Shown: positions 10,691 through 19,928, numbered from the stretch's first letter. The stretch is 32,500 bases of DNA from Tubiluchus corallicola (GCA_030141605.1 JAQGDQ010001433.1:1-32500), one strand, 5' to 3'. Notes: generated by a model from the sequence alone, not told the origin. A program made the numbers and translations.

Positions 10691-11322
10691 TAGCAAAGGC
10701 CCGCAAAAGATTTTGCGTAAAAACCACGTATAATCAATAACACGCGAACATCCTACACAGTCCTCATGTATAACGCAAAGCCCGTAACATCCTGCCTACT
10801 TACCTAACGCAAAACCTGTACTCGTGCCTACTGTATGTTTAACTAACGCAAAGCAGCTTTTTGCTGAATTAAAGCTATAAGCAACAATGGATGACGTCAG
10901 CACAATGTAATTCGTCACAACAGTTTTCTAAGCGAAAATCGCCGAAAATAGAACATCTAATTAACTCGTCGGTACTCCTCTCGGTGGACCTGCCCTAAAA
11001 TATAACCCACATCATCGTGTAGCCCTGTCCTTCCTCTTTGTAAAAAGCTATAAATCTCCTCCCGAGAGTCCCACCGGGCGCCGCTAGAACGTTTTTCCCG
11101 CAGGGAAAGCCGTATAACTTTTGCAATTTTTTGCAAAAAACGCCCGAAAAAGGGCCATTTTGGGGGGCTTTTCGCCCCCGTTCCTCCCGATGGGCCCAAT
11201 TCGAAAAATAAACCATCAATGGCACGACACTAGATCGAGACCTTTCGTTTGATGTATAGATCGCCGCAAATGGTGCCCTCGTCGGAGCTGTAGCCTCGAA
11301 TCTTATATATATATATATATTA
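10690..11322 (+). mobile_element. Interspersed repeat R, copy 1 (retroelement 3' UTR-like)
   Basis: It starts CTAGCAAAGGCCCGC with the small palindrome GCAAAAGATTTTGC, includes a GC-rich segment (11060-11200) and ends at a (TA)n tract at 11301-11322. Phrases such as CGAGACCTTTCGTTTGATG before a microsatellite tail recall RTE/Penelope-like 3' UTRs, but I see no coding domain. Copy 2 starts at 11350. Confidence 0.6.
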
Positions 11323-11349
11323 AGATACCAAGAATATTAATATAAGAGA

Positions 11350-11700
11350 CTAGCAAAGGCCCCGCAAAAGATTTTGCGTAAAAAACCACGTGTAATATGC
11401 GACTAAATCAATAATACGCGAACATCCTACCTAGTCCTCATTTATAACACAAAGCCCGTAACATCATGCCTACTGTTTGTTTACTTACCTAACCCAAAGC
11501 AGCTTTTACTGAATTAAAGCTATAAGCAGAGTAGAGTACAATGGATGACGTTACAACAATGCCTTTGCGTCAGCAATTTTCTAAGCGAAAATTGCCGAAA
11601 ATAGAACTCCTAATTAACTCGTCGATACTCCTCTCGGTGGACCTGCCCTAACATATAGCCCACATCATCGTGTAGCCCCGTTCTTCCTCTTTCTAAAGAG
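11350..11700 (+). mobile_element. Interspersed repeat R, copy 2 (3' truncated)
   Basis: It matches copy 1 from CTAGCAAAGGCCCCGC through ATCATCGTGTAGCCC to about 11700, with a few small indels; the GC-rich 3' part is missing. The 660-bp offset and same orientation suggest tandem duplication or repeated insertion beside microsatellites. Confidence 0.7.
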
Positions 11701-12165
11701 TTTTATGGCTAATCCAGTAATATAAGCTTAAAGAGATTTTGCCAAAAAATGAATAACAAACTAGACCTACATAACAGAGACTATTCTTACACCACTTTTA
11801 CTTTAAATACCATGCGAACTCAGGGCAACAGCAGGTACCATTTTTAACGTCTTTTGTATGATCTGATCGCAGTATAGAACCCATGACCTTCCGTATGGAA
11901 ATTTAAATCTAAAGCTTGGCCTTCATAATCCTAAGCTTCTTGATAGCAGGAATATAATTGGTGCCGCCTCCCCCATTTATTTATCAAACCAGTCTTCTAC
12001 GTCTAAAAGATCACTAAAAGAGGGTACCACCAATTTTCCATTTTAGTCCCCTCTCGTATGTTTAGAGCTCCCAGGTTTTTTAAAATTCCAGATGTACATC
12101 TACCTCACAATACCCAAATACTTGTGAAAAAAAATGAAAACGAAACAGAAAACCAAGTGAAGTTC
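11701..12165. other. No recognisable gene
   Basis: Intergenic sequence before the 129-bp satellite. A 73-codon plus frame from 12058 runs into the satellite and is not gene-like. Confidence 0.35.
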
Positions 12166-13640
12166 AAGAATCACATTCGTAAAACTGACCGACGTTCTGG
12201 CCCATTTACCAGAGGTCACCACACTGCCCAGAATTACCCGTTCAGCAAGTTTCATGTAAGTGCAAAACTGAACTTGTAATGTGCATTACGATGGTGACAA
12301 GATGATTCGTAAAACTGACCGACGCTCTGGCCCATTTACCACTGGTCACCCCACTGCCCAGGGTTACCCCGTCAGTAAGTTTCATGTAAGTTCAAAACTG
12401 AACTTGTAATGTGCATTTCAGCGAGTCGACCGAGGCAAGATGATTCGTAAAACTGACCGACGCTCTGACCCATTTACCAGAGGTCACCCTACTGCCCAGG
12501 GTTACCTGTCCAGCAAGGTTCATGTAAATACAAAACTGAACTTGTAATGTGCATTTCGACGGTGGCAAGATGATTCGTAAAACTGACCGACGCTCTGGCC
12601 CATTTACCAGAGGTCATCAGACTGCTGTCCTTCCCCTACCCAGGGTGACCCGTTCAGCAAGTTTCATCTAAGTACAAAACTGAACTTGTAATGCGCATTA
12701 CGACTGTGGCAAGATGATTCGTAAAACTGACCGACGCTCTGGCCCATTTACCAGAGGTCACCACACTACCTAGGTGACCCGCTCAGCAAGTTTCATGTAA
12801 GTACAAAACTGAACTTGTAATGTGCATTACGACTGTGGCAAGATGATTCGTAAAACTGACCGACGCTCTGGCCCATTTACCAGAGGTAACCACACTGCCC
12901 AGGTGGCCCCCCCCCAGCAAGCTTCATCTAAGTACAAAACTGAACTTGTTATGCGCATTACGACTGTGGCAAGATGATTCGTAAAACTGACCGACGCTCT
13001 GGCCCATTTACCAGAGGTCACCACACTACCTAGGTGACCCGCTCAGCAAGTTTCATGTAAGTACAAAACTGAACTTGTAATGCGCATTACGACTGTGGCA
13101 AGATGATTCGTAAAACTGACCGACGCTCTGGCCCATTTACCACTGGTCACCCCACTGCCCAGCTGGCGCGCTCAGCAAGTTTCATGTAAGTACAAAACTG
13201 AACTTGTAATGTGCATTACGACTGTGGCAAGATGATTCGTAAAACTGACCGACGCTCTGGCCCATTTACCACAGGTCACCACACTGCCCAGCTGGCGCGC
13301 TCAGCAAGTTTCATGTAAGTACAAAACTGAACTTGTAATGTGCATTACGACTGTGGCAAGATGATTCGTAAAACTGACCGACGCTCTGGCCCATTTACCA
13401 CTGGTCACCCCACTGCTCAGGGTTACCCCGTCAGTAAGTTTCATGTAAGTTCAAAACTGAACTTGTAATGTGCATTTCAGCGAGTCGAGCGAGGCAAGAT
13501 GATTCGTAAAACTGACCGACGCTCTGGCCCATTTACCAGAGGTCACCACACTGCCCAGGTGGCCCCCTCAGCAAGCTTCATCTAAGTGCAAAACTGAACT
13601 TGTTATGCGCATTACGACTGTGGCAAGATGATTGGTAAAA
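12166..13640. repeat. 129-bp satellite, about 11 units, two length variants
   Basis: Units anchored on GATGATTCGTAAAACTGACC start at 12301, 12439, 12569, 12713, 12842, 12973, 13102, 13231, 13360 and 13498, with a partial first unit from about 12166 and a diverging stub at 13627. Spacing is mostly 129 bp. Two units (12301, 13360) are 138 bp, with CAGCGAGTCGA-CGAGGC in place of the usual linker, and share CCCGTCAGTAAGTTTC. Every unit holds CAAAACTGAACTTGT, and most hold CATGTAAGTAC, a good splice-donor match. Confidence 0.96.
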
Positions 13641-14198
13641 CCGCATCCTGTTATTCGCTCAAAACCGACTACTTCACAGCAAATTTCACCTTATCTGCCC
13701 TTCCGAAACATCTAACGCACGTCCAGCGATGAATTCAAAAACAAGAATAAATCAAACGACTCCACAATTTTCCCGAAAATGTTTCGAATTAGAAAACCTC
13801 AGAGAAAACTCGTTAGGAGAATTTCTCGACAATCTTTTCACGAAACTCTGTCGGTTGAATAATTCATCGAAAATGAATCACGTTGTCATTATCAATTTGT
13901 CTTCGATTAGTCAAAGACTGCCTGCGTCCCTTTCTTGGGCCTATTATGCAGATTTTGTGAGAGAAAATCTCGATGGGGAATTGATTGAATGCCCGGAATA
14001 GACAGGAGCCGACAAAACGGAATTCATCAAATGAAAATTGGCATTTTTACACATTTGCCAGACGTGGACATTTTGTCCTGAGATATGGAAGATGAATTAC
14101 AATCTGGTACGTGATATACGTGTACATTTCGAAATCCGTGCTGTCTGAGTTGTTATTTTTTAGGCTTTCTTCTAAGCATTTCTCTTAATGGGCCGTAG
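13641..14198 (+). other. Unassigned segment with a 90-codon open frame (13729-14001)
   Basis: The plus frame from ATG 13729 to TAG 13999-14001 has mixed codon use and non-repetitive composition (for example ENSLGEFLDNLFTKL and SISQRLPASLSWAYY). I recognise no family, no upstream promoter and no nearby poly(A) signal. It could be a hypothetical small gene, an exon, or retroelement debris, since a LINE tail follows within 200 bp. Confidence 0.2.
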
Positions 14199-14375
14199 AT
14201 TATTATTATTATAATCTCTATAATATTCAAAACATTATTAATTAAACAAATCAAGTCCCTATCAGCATTTAAAACAAAATTAAAATCACTAATATTAACC
14301 AGATATGAAATACCATCACACCAGTACGACCACATACATAGTAATTCAGAATTTATATATCTACGGCCTTATTAA
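14199..14375 (+). pseudogene. C-terminal tail of a CR1/L2-like LINE reverse transcriptase
   Basis: The frame 14199-14375 (58 codons, TAA at 14373-14375) contains SLSAFKTKLKSLIL. This resembles the SLxxFKxxLKxxL segment that ends the reverse transcriptase of many CR1, L2 and jockey-like LINEs. An in-frame TAG at 14196-14198 and the missing polymerase core show a 5'-truncated or decayed copy. Downstream sequence to about 14590 looks like its 3' UTR, ending GCAAATAAAGATTATTAT. The match is from memory of the family pattern, not an alignment. Confidence 0.5.
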
Positions 14376-14601
14376 TTAAATCATAGTTTTTTCATTTTTT
14401 GTGCATAGTTGTAAATATGTTTGATTTTATTCGTCGTTACTTTCCATTACTGCACACTAGTTTAGATTGCACTGACGCATTTGCCTTTAGCAGTGTAAGT
14501 TTTTATTAACTAACACTGATTGATCATCTCTGTAAAGTTCTTATCAGTGATTATCAATGCATTTTAATGGCAAATAAAGATTATTATATATATATGTATA
14601 T
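14376..14601 (+). mobile_element. Probable 3' UTR and tail of the LINE fragment
   Basis: It contains stem-prone CACTGAT/ATCAGTG pairs around 14513-14552, AATAAA at 14572-14577 and a (TA)n tail. Placement directly after the RT-tail frame suggests one element. Confidence 0.4.
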
Positions 14602-14635
14602 ATTGTATAAACACGATGTACAACATTAATAATTA

Positions 14636-14677
<42 letters not shown>

Positions 14678-14705
14678 TTAATGTTGTAGATCATGTTTAT
14701 ACAAT
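14602..14705. repeat. 35-bp inverted repeat around an (AT)n core
   Basis: Arms 14602-14636 and 14671-14705 pair at 33 of 35 positions (ends ATTGTATAAACA / TGTTTATACAAT) around a 34-bp (AT)n spacer. It could extrude a cruciform, or be two LINE or MITE ends meeting tail to tail. Confidence 0.9.
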
Positions 14706-14799
14706 TTTGATATACCACTTAGAAAGAATTTGATGTTGAACTATTTCCTTTGTTGAACTCATGAACATGGCGGAATTATCCTAAAGCCTAGTATAAGCT

Positions 14800-14985
14800 G
14801 CATCCTAGGACCACTCAAGCTTATCATACCTTTGGTACAATACCTGTTTTTTACTACGGTTGTGCTAAAATACGTGCTAATTTGGTCTACAATAAATGGT
14901 AAATAGTTGTATTTTTTAAAGAATATTTTGTTGACAAACAAAAATAACTATTTTAGTTTATTTAATGAATTTGCAATAAGTTTAC
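14800..14985 (+). repeat. Dispersed repeat family X, copy 2
   Basis: Diverged direct match to 9505-9695; see that entry for shared blocks. A GGCCCTG-ended segment follows at 15052-15130 and may be a hAT remnant. Confidence 0.65.
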
Positions 14986-15254
14986 TTCAAACTATGTAAA
15001 TTTCGCTAAACACATCACGAGTGAAAATATTCAAGACGCATGCGCGCGAATTACAGGGTAGCTCCGTCTGAGAAAGGCCCTACAATTTCATTTGCCTAGG
15101 TGCCTTAAAAGGTCATAACCCGGCCCTGTTTGCGAGCAACCATTCTTTTCATTTTTTACTATTCACTAAGTTTATGTTCGTATTTATTATTCCAGCAACT
15201 TCAACGTAAGCTGACGTTTTTATACTGCATCTGTGTAATTACCTCTTTACTATA

Positions 15255-15749
15255 GGTTTTACATGTCAAATGTAGACCTACGTTAACTCAAATGTAGATT
15301 TAGGTAATTCAAATGTGTCTTGGTAACTCAAATGTAGACTTAGGTAGTTCAAATGTGTTAACAATGGTTTTCAACAAATCTTAAGCGCTTTTGGTAAGTC
15401 AAATGTAGACACATGTCAAGTCAAATGTGACATTGGTATCTCAAATGTGGATAGGTGGTAAAGTTTAAGGATGTTAAATTTAATCTTTTTTAATATCAAT
15501 TTAATAATTGCTCCTAAGTTAAAATAACAACGTTGTAGGCCTACTAATAGATGCACTATCTGTAGTTTATCTTTTTCTAATTTGCACTTAAATAACTTAA
15601 TTACCGATTTATTCAAAGTAATGCATCTACATTTGACTTACCTAAGTCACATTTGAGTTACCAAAACACATTCGAAATTCCTATGTCTACATTTGACTTA
15701 CCTAAGTCACATTTGAACTTTCCTGTGTCTACATTTGACGTGTAAAACC
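15255..15749. mobile_element. TA-flanked MITE with TCAAATGTAGAC repeats, long copy
   Basis: The left end is GGTTTTACATGTCAAATGTA and the right end, read inward, is GGTTTTACACGTCAAATGTA. TA dinucleotides flank both (15253-15254, 15750-15751). The arms hold many copies of TCAAATGT with AACT, AAGT or AGTT before it, in opposite orientation in the two arms. The centre (about 15450-15630) is unique AT-rich DNA with no transposase. TA flanks suggest a Tc1/mariner-like or other TA-inserting superfamily, which is an inference. Confidence 0.85.
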
Positions 15750-15762
15750 TATCTAAAATTTA

Positions 15763-16845
15763 CTCAGTGACTACTAGACTTCACACAACCATTGTTTGTA
15801 TTGTTGCTACTCTGTGACTACTAGACTTCACACAACCATTGTTTGCAGTGTTGTTACTCTGTGACTACTAGACTTCGCACAACCATTCTTTGTAATGTTG
15901 TTACTCAGTGACTACTAGACTTCACACAACCATTGTTTGTATTGTTGCTACTCTGTGACTACTAGACTTCACACAACCATTCTTTGTAGTGTGGTTACTC
16001 TGTGACTACTAGCATTCACACAACCATTCTTTGTAGTGTTGTTACTCTGTGACTACTAGACTTCACACAACCATTGTTTGCAGTGTTGTTACTCTGTGAC
16101 TACTAGACTTCACACAACCATTGTTTGTATTGTTGCTACTCTGTGACTACTAGACTTCACACAACCATTGTTTGCAGTGTTGTTACTCTGTGACTACTAG
16201 ACTTCGCACAACCATTCTTTGTAATGTTGTTACTCAGTGACTACTAGACTTCACACAACCATTGTTTGTATTGTTGCTACTCTGTGACTACTAGACTTCA
16301 CACAACCATTCTTTGTAGTGTGGTTACTCTGTGACTACTAGCATTCACACAACCATTCTTTGTAGTGTTGTTGCTCTGTGACTACTAGACTTTACACAAC
16401 CATTCTTTGTAGTGTTGTTACTCTGTGACTACTAGACTTTACACAACCATTGTTTGTAGTGTTGTTATTCTGTGACTACTAGACTTCACACAACCATTGT
16501 TTGTAGTGTTGTTATTCTGTGACTACTAGACTTCACACAACCATTGTTTGTATTGTTGCTACTCTGTGACTACTAGACTTTACACAACCATTCTTTGTAG
16601 TGTTGTTACTCTGTGACTACTAGACTTTACACAACCATTGTTTGTAGTGTTGTTACTCTGTGACTACTAGACTTCGCACAACCATTGTTTGTAGTGTTGT
16701 TACTCTGTGACTACTAGACTTCGCACAACCATTGTTTGTAGTGTTGTTACTCTGTGACTACTAGACTTCGCACAACCATTGTTTGTAGTGTTGTTACTCT
16801 GTGACTACTAGACTTTACACAACCATTGTTTGTAGTGTTGTTGTG
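15763..16845. repeat. 47-bp satellite, 23 units, 7-unit higher-order repeat
   Basis: Units CTCTGTGACTACTAG...GTTGTTA repeat every 47 bp without phase loss. Variants (CTCAGTG, CTTCGCAC, AGCATTCAC, GTGTGGTTA, TATTGTTGCTA) recur in the same order seven units later: units 1-6 match units 8-13, giving a 329-bp higher-order unit. The array starts 13 bp after the right end of the MITE. Confidence 0.97.
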
Positions 16846-17455
16846 TTATACTGCACTCATCTCATCTTTAAAGCAATGATACACACTTCAGGGCGTTTCC
16901 TCATTCAAATCTCATCCTTCGTAAGTCAATTACGTCCAACGCCAAACACTTCACTAACTAGATTTCAGCACCGTCAGAAATTGGCACGTTCGGCGAATTC
17001 TAAAGGAAACCCGTTTTGACTTCAAAGCAGCAATGGGGATAAGAAGAAACAAGCCAATATGCGCCAATAATTTATACTCCAACTTGTGAAGAAAGTAAAA
17101 TGAAATTCGCGAAATTGATGTGAAAAGAGATTATTAAATTACCTGTCAGATTCGCTCAAGGTTGCAATAAGTCAACGTTGTCAAACCCGTAGAAATAATC
17201 TTGTAAATTTATTGAAGTATTTATTTGTTTGTTTACAGTGTTCAACGTGAAGTATTTATTTGTTTGTTTACAATCAGTCAGTATGCGAACAAATATGAAT
17301 TAAGTAAAAATAGAAAATACGAAACATTTATAAAGGAACTCAGGCAATACTTATAAATATTCGTGACCTACAATGTATTTTATTTTTTTAACTCTAATCT
17401 AGGTTTACTACCATACTTTTATGTAATATTAATTAGATGATATTTCTTTATTTTT

Positions 17456-17456
<1 letters not shown>
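16846..17456. other. No recognisable gene
   Basis: AT-rich sequence with a local duplication of TGAAGTATTTATTTGTTTGT (about 17211-17270). The 72-codon frame starting in the satellite (16801) is not supported. Confidence 0.4.
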
Positions 17457-17499
<43 letters not shown>

Positions 17500-17532
17500 A
17501 TATATTTAACATTTATACGATATATATATATA
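17457..17532. repeat. (TA)n tract
   Basis: Nearly uninterrupted TA dinucleotides at 17457-17496, then a shorter run to about 17532. Confidence 0.93.
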
Positions 17533-17557
17533 TGTATATAGTACTAGTGTATCTGCA

Positions 17558-17643
17558 CTAGTGTATAATTTTTGCAATAAAGATATATTTATAATAATAT
17601 TTATATATATATATAAATCTTTATTGCAAAAATTATACACTAG
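17558..17643. repeat. Perfect 27-bp inverted repeat of a LINE-like 3' terminus
   Basis: Left arm 17558-17584 and right arm 17617-17643 are perfect reverse complements (outer end CTAGTGTATAATTTTTGC; each arm carries AATAAAGAT). The right arm continues, on the minus strand, the end of the LINE fragment at 17650-18125. The left arm looks like the same 3' end in the other orientation, so two elements probably meet tail to tail over the AT core. Confidence 0.85.
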
Positions 17644-17649
17644 GACAGA

Positions 17650-18125
17650 GTAAAACAAATTGATGTTCGTCCTTCGAATGATGACCATAGTGACAGGGAT
17701 AAAAGGTCAGTTTGGCAGGTTGTCATTCCTTTGATGAGCTCGAAGGTGACTGACTAGGCCAATTCTGGCCTGGAAACTTCTTTGGCATTTGGCACAGGTG
17801 AGGCTGGGTGTTTGGACCTGTTGTTGGGCAGTGTCACATGCCTTGCGTCTTGCGCTTCTCCTCTGCCTCCTCAATTCTTTTCCCCTCTGCTGTCCTAGCC
17901 CCTGTGGAGATGGCACTCCGCCATGCTGAGCGATCTTGTGCAAGAGTTTCCATTGAGCGGATATCCATGCTGAGCTCCTTGAGTGAGGCCTTCAGGCTGT
18001 CTTTGAAGCGTTTCTTTGGTCGTCCAACCTTTCTCTTTCCAGACACAAGTTCTCCACAAAGCATCTTCTTTGGTATGCGGTTTTCTGGCATGCGAATCAC
18101 TTGTCCTGCCTACCGAATTTATGTT
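17650..18125 (-). pseudogene. Decayed LINE ORF2 C-terminus with CCHH-type zinc finger
   Basis: Reading leftward from about 18115: AGQVIRMPENRIPKK, then GKRKVGRPKKRFKD, LAQDRSAWR and an Arg/Glu-rich linker in one frame. A shift near 17860 moves to the next frame, giving CAKCQRSFQARIG, LVSHLRAH and a stop at 17707-17709. This order (RMP motif, GRPKKRFKD, DR-AWR, C2H2 finger) is the C-terminus of a widespread family of non-LTR endonuclease/reverse-transcriptase proteins. The codon before AGQV is TAG where the family usually has TGG (Trp), so there is at least one nonsense change plus one frameshift. The catalytic RT domain is absent; the copy is 5' truncated, as is usual for LINEs. Confidence 0.82.
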
Positions 18126-18411
18126 TTGAGGAGGAGTGTTTACATCACATATGTAAAACAAATTACATCATACATAAAATCAGTGTATAATCAGTCATTG
18201 ACAGACTGATGTGTTCAATTGTGTCAGTTAGTGTAAGTTAAAAATTATGAGAATAAAATACTACATTACATATCTACAAACTTGTCTACATCATGACATG
18301 ATGGTGACTTATAAAATATTGTGAATTTTAATACTTTTTGATAGTTTTTGCTACTTTTTGCCATATATGTTTCCGTGCGAGTCGTATATTTTCATAATAT
18401 AGACACTTATA
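18126..18411. other. No recognisable gene
   Basis: AT-rich spacer between the LINE fragment and the second MITE. Confidence 0.4.
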
Positions 18412-18413
18412 TA

Positions 18414-18717
18414 GGTTTTACACGTCAAATGTAGACCTGCGTTAACTCAAATGTAGATTTAGGTAATTCAAATGTGTCTTGGTAACTCAAATGTAGACTT
18501 TGGTAGTTCAAATGTATTAACAATGGTTTTCAAGAAATCTTAAGCGTTTTTGGTAAGTCAAATGTAGACACATGTCAAGTCAAATGTTCTATGTCTACAT
18601 TTGACTTACCTAAGTCACATTTGAGTTACCAAAACACATTTGAAATTCCTATGTCTACATTTGACTTACCTAAGTCACATTTGAACTTTCGTGTGTCTAC
18701 ATTTGACGTGTAAAACC
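18414..18717. mobile_element. TA-flanked MITE, short copy
   Basis: Same ends as the element at 15255 (GGTTTTACACGTCAAATGTA and its inverse), with TA on both sides (18412-18413, 18718-18719). It lacks about 190 bp of the central region, so the arms meet near 18585. Confidence 0.88.
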
Positions 18718-18719
18718 TA

Positions 18720-19183
18720 TACTATGATGAGTTTACGAGTCTAAAGCGTTACGCGTTTTTTATATTCTCAATTATTGATGAATTCTACTTTATCGTTTGT
18801 ATATAAGGGTCTTTTGTGAAGTTAGCAGTTTGTTTTTTAGTTCTGTTTTAATGTCGTTAATCTGTCTTTTGATTTTATACTTAATGGTGCTGAATACCAT
18901 AAGTTGATTGCTGTTTTGTTTATTGAATTGAGTTTTTTGTAAGTAACTGTTTTAGATTATAGAAGCGAAAGTTTTTATGTTTATCGGGCATAAATAATAA
19001 AGTATTTTCTTTGAAAGCAGGAATTATATCATTTATACATATAAATAGGAATATTAAGGTATATAAATATATTGTATTGATCATTTTATATTCTTTTCTT
19101 CCATATACTATTTTAAACTGTGCTATGAGATCTACGTGTTTACAATAACTAGGTCTAATTCAATAACTTCACTTCATGTTGGC
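18720..19183. other. No recognisable feature
   Basis: AT-rich DNA. It lies just past the presumed poly(A) site of the minus-strand gene at 19511-19828. Confidence 0.4.
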
Positions 19184-19189
19184 TTTATT
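19184..19189 (-). terminator. Poly(A) signal candidate for the secreted-peptide gene
   Basis: Minus-strand AATAAA about 320 nt after the stop codon at 19511-19513. No nearer AATAAA was seen on that strand, which implies a 3' UTR containing the antisense 5S fragment. Confidence 0.35.
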
Positions 19190-19264
19190 TCGTAATGGTG
19201 GCGGTCACGGTTTATGCTTTATTAGCAGGCGCCTCGACTGGACGTTTTAACATTAATATGTGTT

Positions 19265-19351
19265 ATCGTCTGATCACCGAAGTTAAGCAACCTAGAGCCT
19301 GGTTAGTACTTGGATGCGTGACCACCTAGGAATACCAGGTGCTGTAGGCTT
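19265..19351 (+). pseudogene. 5S rRNA fragment (3' about 87 nt)
   Basis: It matches metazoan 5S rRNA without gaps from TCGTCTGATCACCGAAGTTA through GCCTGGTTAGTACTTGGATG to GGTGCTGTAGGCTT. The internal promoter box C region is partly altered (GGATGCGTGACCACC). The first about 30 nt of 5S are missing and unrelated sequence precedes it. It could be a dead 5S copy or the head of a 5S-derived (SINE3-type) element; no second copy is in the window to decide. Confidence 0.88.
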
Positions 19352-19510
19352 GCGGGATGCCCACACTGTGTCTTGACACTAGGCAGAGGAGCTGCACAAG
19401 CAGCAAACGGCTAGAGGGCGGAGGAGGTCAAGTGACTCAACGGCCATGTGTAGAGGAGTAAATCTTCCAAATCAGGAGTGGAGCCCCGAAGGCGGACTAG
19501 TGCAGCATGC

Positions 19511-19828
19511 TCACTGACTCCGGCAGCTCCTGCAGCCAACCTGGTGCCAAACGTATCGCTCCGCTTTCCTTTGGACTACACCAGCGAGGAAGAGAGGGGG
19601 TTCCTGTTGCCTGGACAACTCAGGATCTCCATACACCTTGCCCAGGCGTGCACCCTGGAGAGGCCACTCCAGTGGTTCAAGGATCGTATTGCTCAGCCAC
19701 AGTCGACGCTGCAGCTCCATCAATGTGATCAATAACTGACTCTCTTGGCGCACACTCCATTGTCTTCCGAGACAGAAGGATGCCAACACTGAAACAGTAA
19801 TGAAATACATTATAGTGAATGTATTCAT
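19511..19828 (-). CDS. Putative secreted peptide or prohormone precursor, 105 aa
   Basis: ATG at 19828-19826, TGA at 19513-19511. Residues 1-21 look like a signal peptide: short polar start, hydrophobic core IMYFITVSVLASFCL, Gly before a likely cleavage near residue 21. The 84-residue remainder has dibasic sites RR (41-42) and RK (87-88), four Trp (24, 44, 55, 94), and ends YVWHQVGCRSCRSQ with Cys 99 and 102. Codons favour CTG, GAG, CAG and GGC, and the island is far richer in G+C than its surroundings, which supports real coding. On this strand a splice acceptor (TTGTCTGTAACAG, exon from 19928) lies 100 nt upstream; the frame is open above the ATG, but no other in-frame ATG was used. I do not recognise the family. 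Neuropeptide/hormone precursor is an inference from architecture. Plus-strand frames over the same bases (19478-19735) are treated as shadows. The alternative is an unknown retroelement. Confidence 0.45.
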   Translation of the reverse strand: MNTFTIMYFITVSVLASFCLGRQWSVRQESQLLITLMELQRRLWLSNTILEPLEWPLQGARLGKVYGDPELSRQQEPPLFLAGVVQRKAERYVWHQVGCRSCRSQ

Positions 19829-19928
19829 GTTGACAATGAATTGTAATGAGTGTCGAAATAAATGATGGTGAATGAATAAATTATCGTCCCGCGGCAACTT
19901 TTTTCGCAAAATACAACCTTAGTACTAA
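19829..19928 (-). other. Presumed 5' UTR part of the secreted-peptide exon
   Basis: It runs from a minus-strand acceptor (pyrimidine-rich TCCTCTTATTGTCTG then TAACAG) to the ATG, whose context is CAACATGAA. The real transcription start would lie at higher coordinates and was not identified. Confidence 0.3.

Noticed and set aside
12166-13640. CRISPR array
   Set aside because: Units are 129-144 bp, repeated along their whole length with no unique spacers, and the DNA is animal.
15052-15130. hAT element between CAGGGTAG and CCGGCCCTG
   Set aside because: The ends are only weakly inverted and I saw no 8-bp target duplication; probably a remnant at best.
15763-16845. CRISPR-like 47-bp repeat
   Set aside because: Head-to-tail repeats with no spacers; a satellite.
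17808-18209. Plus-strand 133-codon frame opposite the LINE fragment
   Set aside because: The minus strand carries the recognisable LINE C-terminal motifs and zinc finger.
19478-19735. Plus-strand 85- and 73-codon frames
   Set aside because: They overlap the minus-strand peptide frame in a GC-rich island with few stops; they lack a signal peptide or known domain. Kept as shadows, though the choice of strand is not proven.
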